Below are positions 44,761-57,094 of a DNA stretch of 64,000 bases, piece after piece. The position numbers and the translations under genes are program-made. Origin of the DNA: Liolophura sinensis (taxonomy: Eukaryota > Mollusca > Polyplacophora > Chitonida > Chitonidae); NCBI RefSeq assembly GCF_032854445.1, contig NC_088306.1, positions 12,331,386 to 12,395,385 of the forward strand. The letters run 5' to 3'. The notes under the pieces were generated by a model. The model did not search any database and had not been told where the DNA came from. It saw nothing but the letters and a program-made list of their open reading frames with translations. The number at the start of each line of letters is the position of its first letter. Positions within the stretch are counted from its first letter, which is position 1.

Positions 44761-45186
44761 CCATGTGCCGCCCGCCGCTCATACGTGCGCCGCCCACCGT
44801 TCACACGTGCGCCGCCCACCACTGGAACTTTGGAAGCTGTGGAAGGATCAACACGTCACGTGTCCTAGCGATTGAAAGTTGAACTTCATACCACTCGGCC
44901 ACAGCACTCTCCAGACAATAATGTAAACAACTACTTAACAGACATATTCAGTATTCCACCTCTTTACTTCATGCACATAAGTAATAATCAGTTCATATTT
45001 CAAAACCGAAAGCAATAGATCAAATCGTAAATGTGTAATTATCTCCACTGGCTTAAAACAATGACAGTTAATTCAAATCTTTGATGAATAAACATAAAAG
45101 TGAGTGGAGCGAAGGGTTGGCGATGGTGTAAATTATTTTGTTTTTTTTCTGCAGTCTGTTCAGTAGGCCGTTAATGTATTCTGATT

Positions 45187-45452
45187 GGGGGGGGGGGGGG
45201 GTGCTCCGTCGCTCAGTCGGTTAGAGCGCTAGCACAGCGTAATGACCCAGGAGTCTCTCACCAATGCGGTCGCTGTGAGTTCAAGTCCAGCTCATGCTGG
45301 CTTCCTCTCCGGCCGTACGTGGGAAGGTCTTCCAGCAACCTGCGGATGGTCGTGGGTTTCACCCGGGCTCTGCTCGGTTTCCTCCCACCATAATGCTGGC
45401 CGCCGTCGTATAAGTGAAATATTCTTGAGTACGGCGTAAAAACACCAATAAG
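45187..45452 (+). mobile_element. tRNA-derived SINE, full length, after a 15-base G run
   Basis: Fifteen G (45187-45201) precede the head. The A box-like CGCTCAGTCGGTTAGAGCGC and B box GTGAGTTCAAGTCCAGC are intact, and the body and 3' ATTCTTGAGTACGGCG are well preserved. The tail is AATAAGTAATAAGCAATAA rather than plain (AAATA)n. Confidence 0.94.
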
Positions 45453-46854
45453 TAATAAGCAATAAGTATTAGGGTAGTGCACGTGCGCAATCCAATCAAT
45501 CAATCATATGTCTCTTAGACTATCGTTTGCGAGCCTATGCGTGTTGTTGATTTATATTAAACTTTGTAAGGAGGAAGCTAGCAGACAGTCCACAACACAT
45601 CATGTAACACGACACGGGATGGAATTCTACAAGACTACACAGTAGCAACAATGGCAACACATTTCTTTTTATAATCGTTATGTTATTTTTTTAGCGCACA
45701 GTGAACATGGATCAGTATAGTTTTCGTTGGTCATGAGCGGTAGTTGGAGTATTCGTATTAAAACACCATGTTATATTGACCTCTATATGTATGTTCCGTT
45801 TTGACACACTTCCATCCTTCCAAACAACTCGAATTTTGACATTCTGGCTGACCAGAGGGTTCGAATTCTTACCAATGGAGTCAGTCGGTGTTGGGTGTGT
45901 TTTCTATCAGGTTCGCGCACATCCACATCCTTTCTCACCAATATCTGGTAATATTTATCCTAATGTCTCCGCACTGCAAGCAAAAGAACGTAGGCTGATG
46001 AACAGTGTGGTAATTGATGTTCGGCCATTGTGGAACCGGTGGAACGCGGCCATTTGACGCTTTTTCTCCATTCAAATTTAGCCCTCCGCTGCCTCATTCA
46101 ACAGAAGCCGTGTTCACACGATCCGATTTGCCGTATTGACTGGCGGAATGATGTGAACAAGTGGAACGGAAATATGACAAGCTTATCTCTTAACCCACAT
46201 TCAGACGGATGTGTCGGATGTGTCGGATGTGTCGAATGCTACATTTCTGTGTAATAGAGCATGCCATATGTTCTTTCGACCAGTCGAATTGGACGGGTTG
46301 TCTCGACAGTCCAGGTTGTCCATGCCTGACAAAAGCTGGATTTTAGGTATGGCAGATTTATTCAAGCGTGACCAAGGCTTCCGTGTTTAACCCAGAAAAT
46401 CCTATCTCAACTGTCGGCCAATCATCGGAGTGGTTATGTACTTTAGGATGCGGATTTAAGTCAGCGTAGGTTAGTCAGGTATCTCTACACATGCGCATAA
46501 CTGTACAACTGGAATATTCTTGAGTAAAGGCTTAAAGAACAATCAAGACATATATAGATAAATATATGCAAATCAGTTAAGGTTGTTCTAGCTATATATC
46601 CCAGTGTATTTTATTATGTTCTGTTTACCTGCAAAATATAAGGCCAAATAGAACAATCGCTGTTTTTGAATTGTAACTGGGTTGTGCGTTTTTTGTTTAT
46701 TGAGTTTTGTGTTGGGCATTTCTGTTTTCGTGACACCGTTTGTGACGTATTCATTTTTCACTTCGAATATTATAGCGATCAATCTTTCAGTGGTTAACAG
46801 TAAATTGGAGTGGCCGGGTTATACGAATCTTTCCACGTGAGACACAGGAATATG

Positions 46855-46935
46855 CACACCATATTGATGGAAGGCAAGAACTCTCCCACGAACACTGAAC
46901 TGTCCAAATAGCCCCACGACGATCGGAGATTGATT
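46855..46935 (+). repeat. Unnamed dispersed repeat, copy 3
   Basis: ACCATATTGATGGAAGGCAA, then AAATAGCCCCACGACG. It shares order and spacing with the copies at 34470 and 44680. Confidence 0.5.
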
Positions 46936-49900
46936 ACTACCTCCATCAGTGTAAGCGCTGGACATGCTTTATGCTAGTGCATAATGACTTAACGGATTTC
47001 TGTAATAACATGATCTCCTTACTTCCCCACATGCAGAGTCAAATTCTGTAAATGTTTCTAAAGTGGAAAAAAACCCAACCCTCAATTTGTTATGAAAAGA
47101 TAAGCGTGTAGGATATATGGATAAGCGTTAAAGCGAAGTCACAGAGACAGCATTCTTTCTTGGGGGATACCCCTTCATATACAGGTCTACGCTTAGCAGG
47201 TACTTTAATGAGGGCTACCCATGAGCCCTAGACAACTGTTTGACAATTTTGAAAAGTCACCTTTACACGCACGATTAGCGAAGATATCAGTTAAGCAATC
47301 CATTAAAGCGATCTTACGCTCAGTCCAAACAAGTGTAACCATTTGAATGAATGATTATGGCTCGACGTCACATTGGCAATGTTTCAACCATATGGTGACG
47401 AGTAACCATTTGACTACTTACAGTAAGATCCCAACACATGTATTAGACACTGTGCTAACATGTCCGACGAAGAAACCCCGCAACAAAAAGACATTTTGTT
47501 ACTGAAGAGACAGATCCAATTTTCAGATGTCTTTGAAAATTGCAAAATGCTCTCTACACCGAAAAAAATGTGGCTTTGCAGTTTTTCTTAATCATTTCGT
47601 CTACATGGTACGTCGCGTGTCGTATATTTATCTTTCTGTTCTTCAGATCACATATAAGTAACAAATTAACAAGGTCATAAATTTTTTCCTCTCTTGTGAT
47701 AAATTCCCGATGTCCGTGATACCTTCATTACAAAAGGACCAAACCAATTACGCTTTCCACACCAAACTTCGATTTTTTTTAAATGAGTAAGCCTTTCGTA
47801 TAATGACCGGTGTTTTCAGGTGTCTTATCAGCTACACGATATTGATCAAAAGACGAGGTGTGAATAACCAATCCCTGGTTATCACCCAACAAGGCATATC
47901 CCTCAAATGGTGAACGGACCAAAACGAATTTCAAAAGCTACAGCACGAGTTTATGTTTCGGAAACCTTTCGTCCCATGCAGATGCTATTTGTCCAGTTTC
48001 TTCGACATCGAATGTCGCGAAACAGTTACTTACCAACGTGAAGTGGTATACTCCAGGCACACCTTTCATTGTTTGCTATACAATGAAAATGGCCACTGTG
48101 AACCTCCAGTCAATCAATTTCAATTTTCTTAACGAAAATGTAAATATAATCGGTTCCAGCTCTGCAGTTTTGAGCTACGAAAACAATTCTAAATAAGATC
48201 TTAACAGTGGAATCTCAGGATTTTTAAGTGTTAAAGGAAAATACGCATAGTTAGTCACTAAATGAAATATACAGGTTCAACTTCATCCAAAAAATGCTTA
48301 TTATAAATTTTAAAAATCACAAAGCCCCAGAAAACCTAAAAGGTCAATGTACATGAAGCCATCCGATAACAAGCACCTTTGTTGTCGATGTAATAGACGC
48401 CCATTGTTCAGATGTATTCAGCATCAGAGAAGCCTTGCAGGAAGTTGCGATAGAGAGTCTACGCTTCCATGAAATCACCCTTTCAACATTTATTTTTGAT
48501 TCTGGAGATTGTTTTGGATGTTCATGGCTAGGTGCTTTGTGTGTCTGCTACGCCTGCTATACAAATGGTGTGGGTTGCTTGATGCAGCATGGATTTACAC
48601 GCAGGTTTATTGCTTTGTTGGAAAATTCAGGGATTCAGGTTTACGCAGACGTTAGTCCAATTTCAGATTATACTTTGGTCTCTTTCTGGAAAATTAGAGT
48701 TGCCTTGAAGTTGTATTTAAATTTTATCGCACATGAGGGCTCATTTGAATTTGACTGAATGGAGATCATGCGAGCGGATCTCGCCAATTCGCCTTTCATG
48801 GGTTCTTCCTTGCAGAAACAACTGTAAACAAAGGTAAAATATGGTAATGGGAAACATGGGATGTCGGCAAGTAAAGCCTGCAGCGGAAGTTGATATGTCG
48901 TCTGCTCAGAGAAAAGATACCATCGGCTCAAAGTGATTGTGCTGGCACACTTCGTTGACATTATGGGCCGTGCACAGGTCGTAATTTTGGACAACCTAAT
49001 TGCAAGTTGATCGGTTGAGATGAAAGATAGTTTGGCTGTTGATGATTGGATCAGTGTGAGTGGCCATATGTAGGTCTGTATTTTGTCCCCATTTGTCACC
49101 CACGCAAACAGCCTCGTTTTCAATTTTCATCAAATATGCGTCCACTACTTTCCTCTAGCGAGATAATTCATGTACATTATACCAGTTTGTGGTGAAATTT
49201 TTGTCGTGTTATTTGTGGGATTTTGGTTGTCAAAAGGATTCCGGTGGACGTGTAATATCCTTTAATCCCCTTTTCAGCTATTTTCCTACTGGTGTCATCT
49301 GATTGTGAAGTGCGATAGTTATACAGCTGGCAAGGGAGTGTCTCGCGATAAAAACATCTCTCAGATATATTATAAGATCCACATTGTAGCATACATGCAC
49401 ACTATCTGCGTGTAAATTGTGCTAAACAAACGGAATTTATATGCAGATAAATGAGCACTTGTATGTCGTATGTGGGAAATAGGTGTTGGGGTTAGATGAT
49501 GGTCCCGGATACTCATTTGTAACTAACACATACTTTAAATATAGCAACCGAACTACAGTGTAAGGGTAAACCACCTATAAAGCTGTGTAAGGTGAACAAA
49601 CGTAATCCTTAAATATAAATTTGATTTAACGATTTGGTGACCCACAAGTAGTATTTCATCTGCGTTGCTTTCCTGTACGACAGAGCAGCAAGAGGCTGTT
49701 GGAGATCTACCGCTTTTCGACCATATGTGTCAATCCACTTAGACAAGCATGTTTGGACAGCGCTTGGAGGGCGCGACAGGCTCGCGATCGGCTCACTTGT
49801 CTGATTTCGCGAGGTAAATACTAAACGACCCAAGGAACATGCAGAGACAAGTTCTCGGTAACCGGCGCGTTTGTTTGTCGGTTTAGTTCCGATTGAAGGA

Positions 49901-50645
49901 TAATTTGCTGACCAATTCCTCAAATACCTAAAGCCTTCGAAGGCGAGCTCCGGACTTTGCAATTTGGCCAGGAGGGTCAAAGATTCGGATCAATTTCCGG
50001 TTTAAAGGCGACTCGATATGGATTCTTTGACTTCGCCTAATCAAGGAGAACCCCGGCCTAATTGATACCTTCTATTATCAATCGATGAGCTTTCTTCGCC
50101 AAATCATAATGTTCTCAGAGTTTATGACTAGGCTGAAGGGCTACGGTCGATGGGCTCTACCGACTGGGCTTTCCCTCCCAGGCCTTGCTTGTCTGATCGC
50201 CTCTTGAGACTCCAGAACAACACTACAGGTGTACTGGCTTTTTGCTTTACACTATCCATTATCTCAAGAACTTGTCGTAAACAGGCATTGGCTCTTTATT
50301 TTTAAACGATCTAAAAGTCTTCCAAAGCAGAGGCTAAAGCACCACTTTTGGGAGTTTAATAAAATTTGATAAGTGAGTGAAATTTCGCATGAAAATTCAC
50401 ATGGCTATATTTGATATTGCTTTGTCCTCTGCGTTAACGAGCTGAATGGTTATGATTGTACATTTCCTATTATAGAGCTCCGTACTTCTAGGCTTTGAGG
50501 AATAAACCAGAATTCTGCTGGTGCATGAATGAAGCATCTCCGAGCTCTGACCCCGTTGCAATGTTTCTGTATGATTATTTATTAAATGTGATGACAACAT
50601 AACATTTTGAGTATTCAGATGAATCACTCTAAGGTAAACTGAGAT

Positions 50646-50754
50646 GTATTTATTTATTTATTTGATTGGTGTTTCACGCCGTACTCAAGAATATTTCATT
50701 TATACGACAGCGGCCAGCATTATGGTGGGTGGAAACCGGGCAGAGCCCGGGGGA
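50646..50754 (-). mobile_element. 5'-truncated SINE with 10-bp duplication
   Basis: Reverse orientation, ending in GGGCAGAGCCCGGGGG. Flanks AAACTGAGAT (50636-50645) and AAACTGACAT (50755-50764) differ at one base. Confidence 0.92.
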
Positions 50755-50817
50755 AAACTGACATTTAAAGTTACCATTTGCCAAGTACCGGTTTTTCCCT
50801 TTGTGCTGTATAGTATT

Positions 50818-50932
50818 CATTTATTTGATTTGTGTTTTACGCCGTACTCAAGAATATTTCACCTATACGACGGCGGCCAGCATTATGGTGTCCAGAGAAA
50901 AACCACGACCATCCGCAGGTTGCTGGAAGATT
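50818..50932 (-). mobile_element. 5'-truncated SINE with perfect 12-bp duplication
   Basis: Reverse orientation, with an internal deletion at GTGTCCAGAG, ending at CGCAGGTTGCTGGAAGATT. CTGTATAGTATT lies at 50806-50817 and 50933-50944. It landed about 60 bp from the preceding copy in the same orientation. Confidence 0.93.
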
Positions 50933-51321
50933 CTGTATAGTATTTCATGTTTTATTTTATATTCTGAAAAAAAAGTCCCCAAAACAACTGTTTATGTTCC
51001 ATATATCCTGTACTGATGGCATTGACTATGATTGTCAGATAAAGATAAACTGTCTGCTTTTGGGTTCTGTGGATGTCCACAGTGATTCTGTTTGTGTACT
51101 GTACCTATTTGTGTACATGTCTATACTCACAGGTTTGAATTACCGTTTGACTAACTCTTATTATGGATTCCGTTCAGATTCATTGTGTACTTTCATATCT
51201 GTTGCACAATGGTTAGATGAGGTAACTATTTGACTGATTCTCGTGCTCTGGCGACTATCTTTTCAACAAGTATTTCCATTCTCCTATGAAAAACACGAGT
51301 CCTACAAAAGAGTACTTCTTT

Positions 51322-51428
51322 AAAACGTTATCTCAATGGACTGTCGGACTTTGATCAAACGTTATCTCAATGGATTGTAGGACTTTGATCAAACGTTATC
51401 TCAATGGACTGTCGGACTTTGATCAAAC
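51322..51428 (+). repeat. 34-bp... direct repeat, 3 copies
   Basis: The core AACGTTATCTCAATGGACTG is followed by TCGGACTTTGATC. The copies are nearly identical. Confidence 0.9.
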
Positions 51429-51569
51429 GCCCGAGTCAGTCCGACTCATAGAGTACTATTGCTCTGAGAATGTGTTCCCTTTATATGAGTATATAACAAA
51501 CACTTGCAGAGTTGTAATTTGAGGTTTTTTAAAACACATTTCTTTATGATTGCGTCTTTTGGTGTCGCG

Positions 51570-51632
51570 CCACCGTGGTATAAGTAAATTATTCTTGAGT
51601 ACAGCGTAAAACGACAATCAAATAAGGAAGTA
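51570..51632 (+). repeat. SINE 3' end fragment
   Basis: ACCGTGGTATAAGT, ATTATTCTTGAGTACAGCGT and ACAATCAAATAA; only the last 60 bp remain. Confidence 0.75.
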
Positions 51633-52059
51633 AATTTTTTAGTATTGCGGTTGGGAGTCATGGGTTGTACACTGATGCAAAAGAGAGAAACATGTCTTTT
51701 GTGATGCTGTAGACGAGAGGTTCTATTTTACATGGTACAATTGGCCCGGCTCGTATTACACAGAACAAGAGATGAGTTCATGGTTGTTTTTTCAGATAAA
51801 ATCTGTGTAGGGTGTTTTTAACTCTTCGCATATATCACTTTGAATAACAGACTAGAATCGTTTTTTTTTTTTGCCAATTCCCCCTTCAACTGTGAACCCT
51901 ACAAATGTTAATTTTCAAGAAAAACATGTCGGTTTCATCGTGAATGTCTTAATATGAACCATATATTTTTGGCATCGATTACCCATAAATCAATGAGATT
52001 CTCTGATTCGTTTAGAGTCTCGCACTTTCTCACCTTACATCGTTTGTCCTTTTCTCCAG

Positions 52060-52255
52060 AAGCGATCAGTAGCATTACCGGACAAGTCACTAACCAGCGC
52101 AGACCCCGGGACACTTAACCATGATAACGGTCACCCAGAGTTTATGTCTCGTCGTGGTGTGTGTAGCCGTGGCCGAGGCCTTGCCTGCTAAGAGAGAGAC
52201 ACGGGCGGGACCCCCTGCCTTCTCACGGAGGAGACGGGTAGAGGAAGATTACGAG
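52060..52255 (+). CDS. Signal-peptide exon of a secreted, probably peptide-hormone-like precursor (CDS from 52121)
   Basis: The exon runs from acceptor ttttctccag to donor gtaaga. ATG at 52121 is the first ATG in it and has A at -3. The 45 codons begin with a typical signal peptide: ITVTQ, a hydrophobic LCLVVVCVAVA core and a likely cut near AEA-LP. The mature part starts LPAKRETRAGPPAFS, with a KR at residues 24-25 and RRRR at 36-39, followed by VEEDYE at the donor (phase 0). Signal peptide plus dibasic and tetrabasic sites is the usual layout of a neuropeptide or peptide hormone precursor that is cut by prohormone convertases. No known family was recognised. The rest of the protein lies in downstream exon(s). 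Confidence 0.75.
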
Positions 52256-52425
52256 GTAAGATCTTGCATCCATGTAATATTTATTTATCTCCGCTTCTCT
52301 GGTCCAGACAAACAATTCATCTACAAATGAGATCCAGCTGCCAATGAGCAGTAGGGAGCAGCTGTTTACCCTCGGGGTCTGACCCATCTAACCGACATTC
52401 TGAAATACCTTACTGTCCACATGCA

Positions 52426-52467
52426 TTTATTTATTTATTTGATCGGTGTTTTACGTCGTTCACGCCA
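52426..52467 (-). repeat. SINE 3' end remnant
   Basis: TTTATTTGATCGGTGTTTTA followed by CGTCGTTCACGCC in reverse orientation; about 40 bp only. Confidence 0.65.
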
Positions 52468-54030
52468 TTTAAGCGAAATTTTCTAAAATGGAATGCTTAG
52501 ATCATGGAATAAGTAAGGGAGCAAAGAAATAAAAAACAATAAGAGAATAATAAAGACATAAATGAATAAGAAATACCGCGAAATCAAGATGATGGGCGGA
52601 GAAAGGAGATTAGATGCGAGAGAAAAATATCGCCTTGATAAGTTGATCCGAAAGTTTCTTAACGTAAAGATTCTATATTGCGAGAGTTTTATTACCAGAG
52701 CTCAACCTTCTTGAGAGGAAAGATTGTGGAACGGTTGCTATTTTAATCTTCAAAGGGGCTCTGGATGATAAGGAATTGCATTTCCATTCATTCATGTGAA
52801 CTTCATTGACAAATAAATACGGTAACTATAACTGTATCCCCGTCTCTTGTGAGTCACAGGGATGAAAACTGGTATAACTCTGAATGAAGACCTTATGGCG
52901 GGTCCGCTTGCATCGCCATATTACTTGGAGTGAAGTACAAATGTGTCATACAGTGTCAGCTTTCAGTTCTAAAAAAACATAAGCATTGTGATGAGGTTTT
53001 AAGTTTCAGAAATAATTCTGTGGAATCGGCCTTTAACTATTAAAGTATCGGAAGGAAAAACTGTTAGAAAATCCGTATCTAACAATGAATGTCCCTTTGG
53101 TCTGTGCGTTTAAGTGATTAAGTGTCGGTCGGTGTTAGTATTCGTTACACTTTTGCATTCGAATATTGTTTTCAGACCATCAATGTATACGAAATGAATC
53201 AGTACTTGTCATTAATAAATTTAAATCTTATTCTGCTGATGAAGCACAGTAAATTTATCAGTATTTATGACACGTTTAGTCACATCACAGACACATTGAA
53301 TTGGACATTATCTCCAGGAGTTGGAATGATAGCACTAAATAGCTTTAATCTTTGTCTGAACTTGTATGATAGTTTGTTAAATATTCCTATCCTTGCGTTT
53401 GCGCTTATATCTCCTGCATGTTTTTGAATAATAAAGTACGCTGCATAATGGAGGACCAGATGGTTGGGGTCATCGAGACCTAGTATTTTACCCCAGGTGG
53501 CGAAGGCTCAATTACAAATGACTGTCAGAGAGGATGAGATAATTTAGGGGTCAATTTTAACTAGACTACGTTCAGGAACGCTCTCGCCACTAACAAGAGC
53601 CGATACAAACAGGTATTTATGTCCTGGCATGAGTGACTCGGTAAATATGTAGCTGTGCTTGGGAATGTCCGCGTACCTGCAGGGTGTTGTAGATCGCTCC
53701 TACCGCTATGTCGATTAACTATCTGTCACGAGGCATTGCAATCAAATATTCATCACTATCGTAAGAATAATGCTGATGTATTTCTGTGGCGGGCAAGTTC
53801 ATCAAAGTTAATTTGAAAAGTTACTTGGACAGTGATGTTAGCCTTCAGGCTCGAATTTTTGTAATTTGGAAAAGTACGATGTTATGCGACGCATTATCTT
53901 AAGATATTTATCTTTCGATTGTTGAATAAAATATCTGAGTGTGGTCACCTTTCCACTTGCCAACCAATGCAAAACAGTTTTACCCAAAGTCCTTGAAATT
54001 TTTGAGAATGAAAAGACATTTAGACACAAT

Positions 54031-55878
54031 TTCTACAGTAAAGTTATCTCAACACGTAACACCACAAGCTCTACAGTCACATCGTTAACACGTAACACGA
54101 CAAGCTCTACAGTCACATCGATGACACATAACACGACAACCTCTACATTCACATTGGTGACACGTAACACCACAAAGCTCTATAGTCACATCGTTAACAC
54201 GTAACACCACAAGCTCTACAGTCACATCGGTGACACGTAACACCACAAGCTCTACAGTTACATCGTTAACACGCAACACGACAACCTCTACAGTCACATC
54301 GGTGACACATAACACGACAACCTCTACAGTAACATCGTTAACACGTAACACCACAAGCTCTACAGTCACATCGGTGACACGTAACACCACAAAGCTCTAC
54401 AGTCACATCGGTGACACGTAACACGACAAGCTCTACAGTCACATCGTTAACACGTAACACGACAAGCTCTACAGTCACATCGGTGACACGTAACACCACA
54501 AGCTCTTCAGTCACATCTGGTAACACGACAAGGTCTACAGTCACATCGTTAACACGTAACACCACAAGCTCTACAGTCACATCGATGACACATAACACGA
54601 CAACCTCTACATTCACATTGGTGACACGTAACACCACAAAGCTCTATAGTCACATCGTTAACACGTAACACCACAAGCTCTACAGTCACATCGGTGACAC
54701 GTAACACCACAAGCTCTACAGTTACATCGTTAACACGTAACACGACAACCTCTACAGTCACATTGTTAACACGTAACACCACAAGCTCTACAGTCACATC
54801 GGCGACACGTAACACAACTTCTACAGTCACATCGTTAACACGTAACACCACAAGCTCTACAGTCACATCGGTGACAGGTAACACCACAAGCTCTACAGTC
54901 ACATCGTTAACACGTAACACCACAAGCTCTACAGTCACATCGATGACACATAACACGACAACCTCTACATTCACATTGGTGACACGTAACACCACAAGCT
55001 CTACAGTCACATCGGTGACACGTAACACCACAAGCTCTACAGTTACATCGTTAACACGCAACACCACAAACTCTACAGTCACATCGGTGACACATAACAC
55101 GACAAGCTCTACAGTCACATCGGTGACACGTAACACCACAAGCTCTACAGTCACATCGTTAACACGTAACACCACAAAGCTCTACAGTCACATCGGTGAC
55201 AGGTAACACCACAAGCTCTATAGTCACATCGTTAACACGTAACACGACAAGCTCTACAGTCACATTGGTGACACGTAACACCACAAGCTCTTCAGTCACA
55301 TCTGGTAACACGACAAGGTCTACAGTCACATCGTCAACACGTAACACCACAAGCTCTACAGTCACATCGTTAACACGTAACACCACAAGCTCTACAGTCA
55401 CATCGATGACACATAACACGACAACCTCTACATTCACATTGGTGACACGTAACACCACAAAGCTCTATAGTCACATCGTTAACACGTAACACCACAAGCT
55501 CTACAGTCACATCGGTGACACGTAACACCACAAAGCTCTACAGTCACATCGTCAACACGTAACACGACAAGCTCTACAGTCACATCGGTGACACGTAACA
55601 CCACAAGCTCTACAGTCACATCGGTGACACGTAACACCACAAGCTCTACAGTTACATCGTTAACACGCAACACCACAAACTCTACAGTCACATCGGTGAC
55701 ACGTAACACGACAAGCTCTACAGTCACATCGTTAACACGTAACACGACAAGCTCTACAGTCACATCGGTGACTCGTAACACCACAAAGCTCTACAGTCAC
55801 ATCGTCAACACGTAACACCACAAACTCTACAGTCACATCGGTGACACATAACATCACAAGCTCTGTAGTCACATCCAT
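54031..55878 (+). repeat. 36-bp satellite-like array, about 51 copies, with higher-order blocks
   Basis: The unit is ACACGTAACACCACAAGCTC followed by TACAGTCACATCGGTG. Two unit types alternate (ATCGTTAACACG and ATCGGTGACACG). A distinctive block beginning ATCGATGACACATAACACG recurs near 54117, 54578, 54945 and 55402, so segments of about 370-460 bp were copied. Because 36 is divisible by 3, long frames open on both strands (plus TRNTTSSTVTSL, minus VLRVTDVTVELV). One-base insertions (CACAAAGC for CACAAGC) break them repeatedly. Confidence 0.96.
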
Positions 55879-56911
55879 GTGTGGAACATCCATAATATTG
55901 TAAAGAAAATACAGTCTAAATATTGTTTCCATTTCATAATGTTTAACTTCATAAACTTGTTTGACCAAAAATTCGTTGCCTCAGGTTACGCCATTGTTAA
56001 TTTTTAATTACATCTTTTCATAAGAGAGTCACATTGATAAAGACATCGTCTCAAAAACAAATTTTCATAACGAGCGACTTTAATGAAAATTTTAATAAAT
56101 AACAACAACAACAAAGAATAAGAAAAAAATAAGAAACCAAAAATACCCCCCAAAAAGCTAAAATGACAGATTAATCATGATGAGAGAAGACTTCCTTGAT
56201 GTGTATCCTGTAATGGATGCTCCTGGTGTGGGGTTCTCATTCCACTTGCGCGTTGTCGACCATATCCAGATTAATTACTGGCGAGCGCATCCAACAAATC
56301 CCAACTTTGGCTGTCACTGTTCCTTTATGAACAATATAATATCATAAATCAACATGATGTATATAGAACGTTTCAGGACTGTGGATAGACGTGCTAGGTA
56401 AATTTTCAAAGGTCAGGACGCGCTTTCACGGAAATGCAGCCGACTGTTGATTGTAACTATCACAACAACATATGTCATGGACATGTATTGCCGGGACAGA
56501 TATAGTCAACTTCAGTACCGTACAACAGCTTTGTGGAAGTGGATCCGAACATTCGAAATATGAAGAAGAATATACAGGAACATAGTCAGTGGCTGTTGTC
56601 AAGAGGAATTGCTCGTATACATGTAATTACCTTCAGAGATCACCGTAAACAGTTGTTTTAATTTTGCTTCCTACGAACCCTTATGGCACCATAATAATTA
56701 ATACGTGACGTACCGGGGGCATTTAGAGTTATGAACTGCGCCCCCCCCCCCCTCACAAACCCAAAAATAAATTAAATTAAAGGGTACTTTCAAAGCAGCG
56801 AAGATGGTGTCGTGACTTGTGTACATGAGAATACTATGATATAGGGATGTGACAGCAACTGGACATGGCTGCTTCCCTCATTTATTCACTCTTACTTCTC
56901 GTTCCTTACAG

Positions 56912-57094
56912 CGCTTTATCGATACAGTGAGACAAACCCCTTTCCATCAGATACGGGCCTTAATATACAAAAAGGTGATATACCCATCAGATGTACGTTT
57001 AGACGTCTTTGGAGCCGAAAGGCACGGAGTCAATTCTTACTCTGTATTCATGAATTCAGAATTCACAAAAGTCGCATTAGGGAAAATTTGCTGA
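56912..57094 (+). CDS. Candidate terminal exon of the secreted-peptide precursor
   Basis: A very good acceptor (a pyrimidine-rich run ending TTCCTTACAG) opens a frame of 60 codons to TGA at 57092. Phase 0 continues the signal-peptide exon. The joined product would be 105 residues. It begins RFIDTVRQTP, runs to RALIY and then KK (residues 65-66 of the precursor), so RRRR and KK would bound a 25-residue peptide starting VEEDYE and ending ALIY. The tail after KK ends in LGKIC. There is no amidation glycine. An alternative donor (AAAAAG|gtgata) at the KK site could lead to further exons. The link is inferred from splice phase only. Confidence 0.4.
   Translation, partial: RFIDTVRQTPFHQIRALIYKKVIYPSDVRLDVFGAERHGVNSYSVFMNSEFTKVALGKIC

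Larger units (their letters stand above)
41599..52059 (+). other. Candidate first intron of the secreted-peptide gene
   Basis: gtaagt...ttttctccag, 10.5 kb if the first exon is right. It contains SINE copies (43409, 44402, 45199, 50646, 50818, 51570), two copies of an unnamed dispersed repeat and short tandem repeats. Stretches 41600-43400 and 46960-50630 show nothing recognisable. At 42716-42800 a 43-bp unit (GTACATTTATAAAATAGGCC...) occurs twice in tandem. Confidence 0.4.
52256..56911 (+). other. Candidate last intron of the secreted-peptide gene
   Basis: gtaaga...ttccttacag, 4.7 kb. It contains the SINE tail at 52426, AT-rich DNA with no exon recognised (52470-54030 and 55880-56900), the 36-bp array, and a run of 12 C at 56741. 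Confidence 0.45.

Noticed and set aside
48668-49123. 151-codon frame on the minus strand
   Set aside because: No recognisable domain, no good splice or start context, and no coding support beyond length.
49609-49980. 123-codon frame on the minus strand (SPELAFEGFRYLRNWSANY...)
   Set aside because: Composition is more protein-like than its neighbours, but I cannot link it to any family or exon structure; a protein search would decide.
54085-55175. Long repetitive frames on both strands in the 36-bp array (plus up to 170 codons, minus up to 208)
   Set aside because: They follow from a unit length divisible by 3, occur on both strands at once and are broken by single-base insertions; no start context or splice sites.
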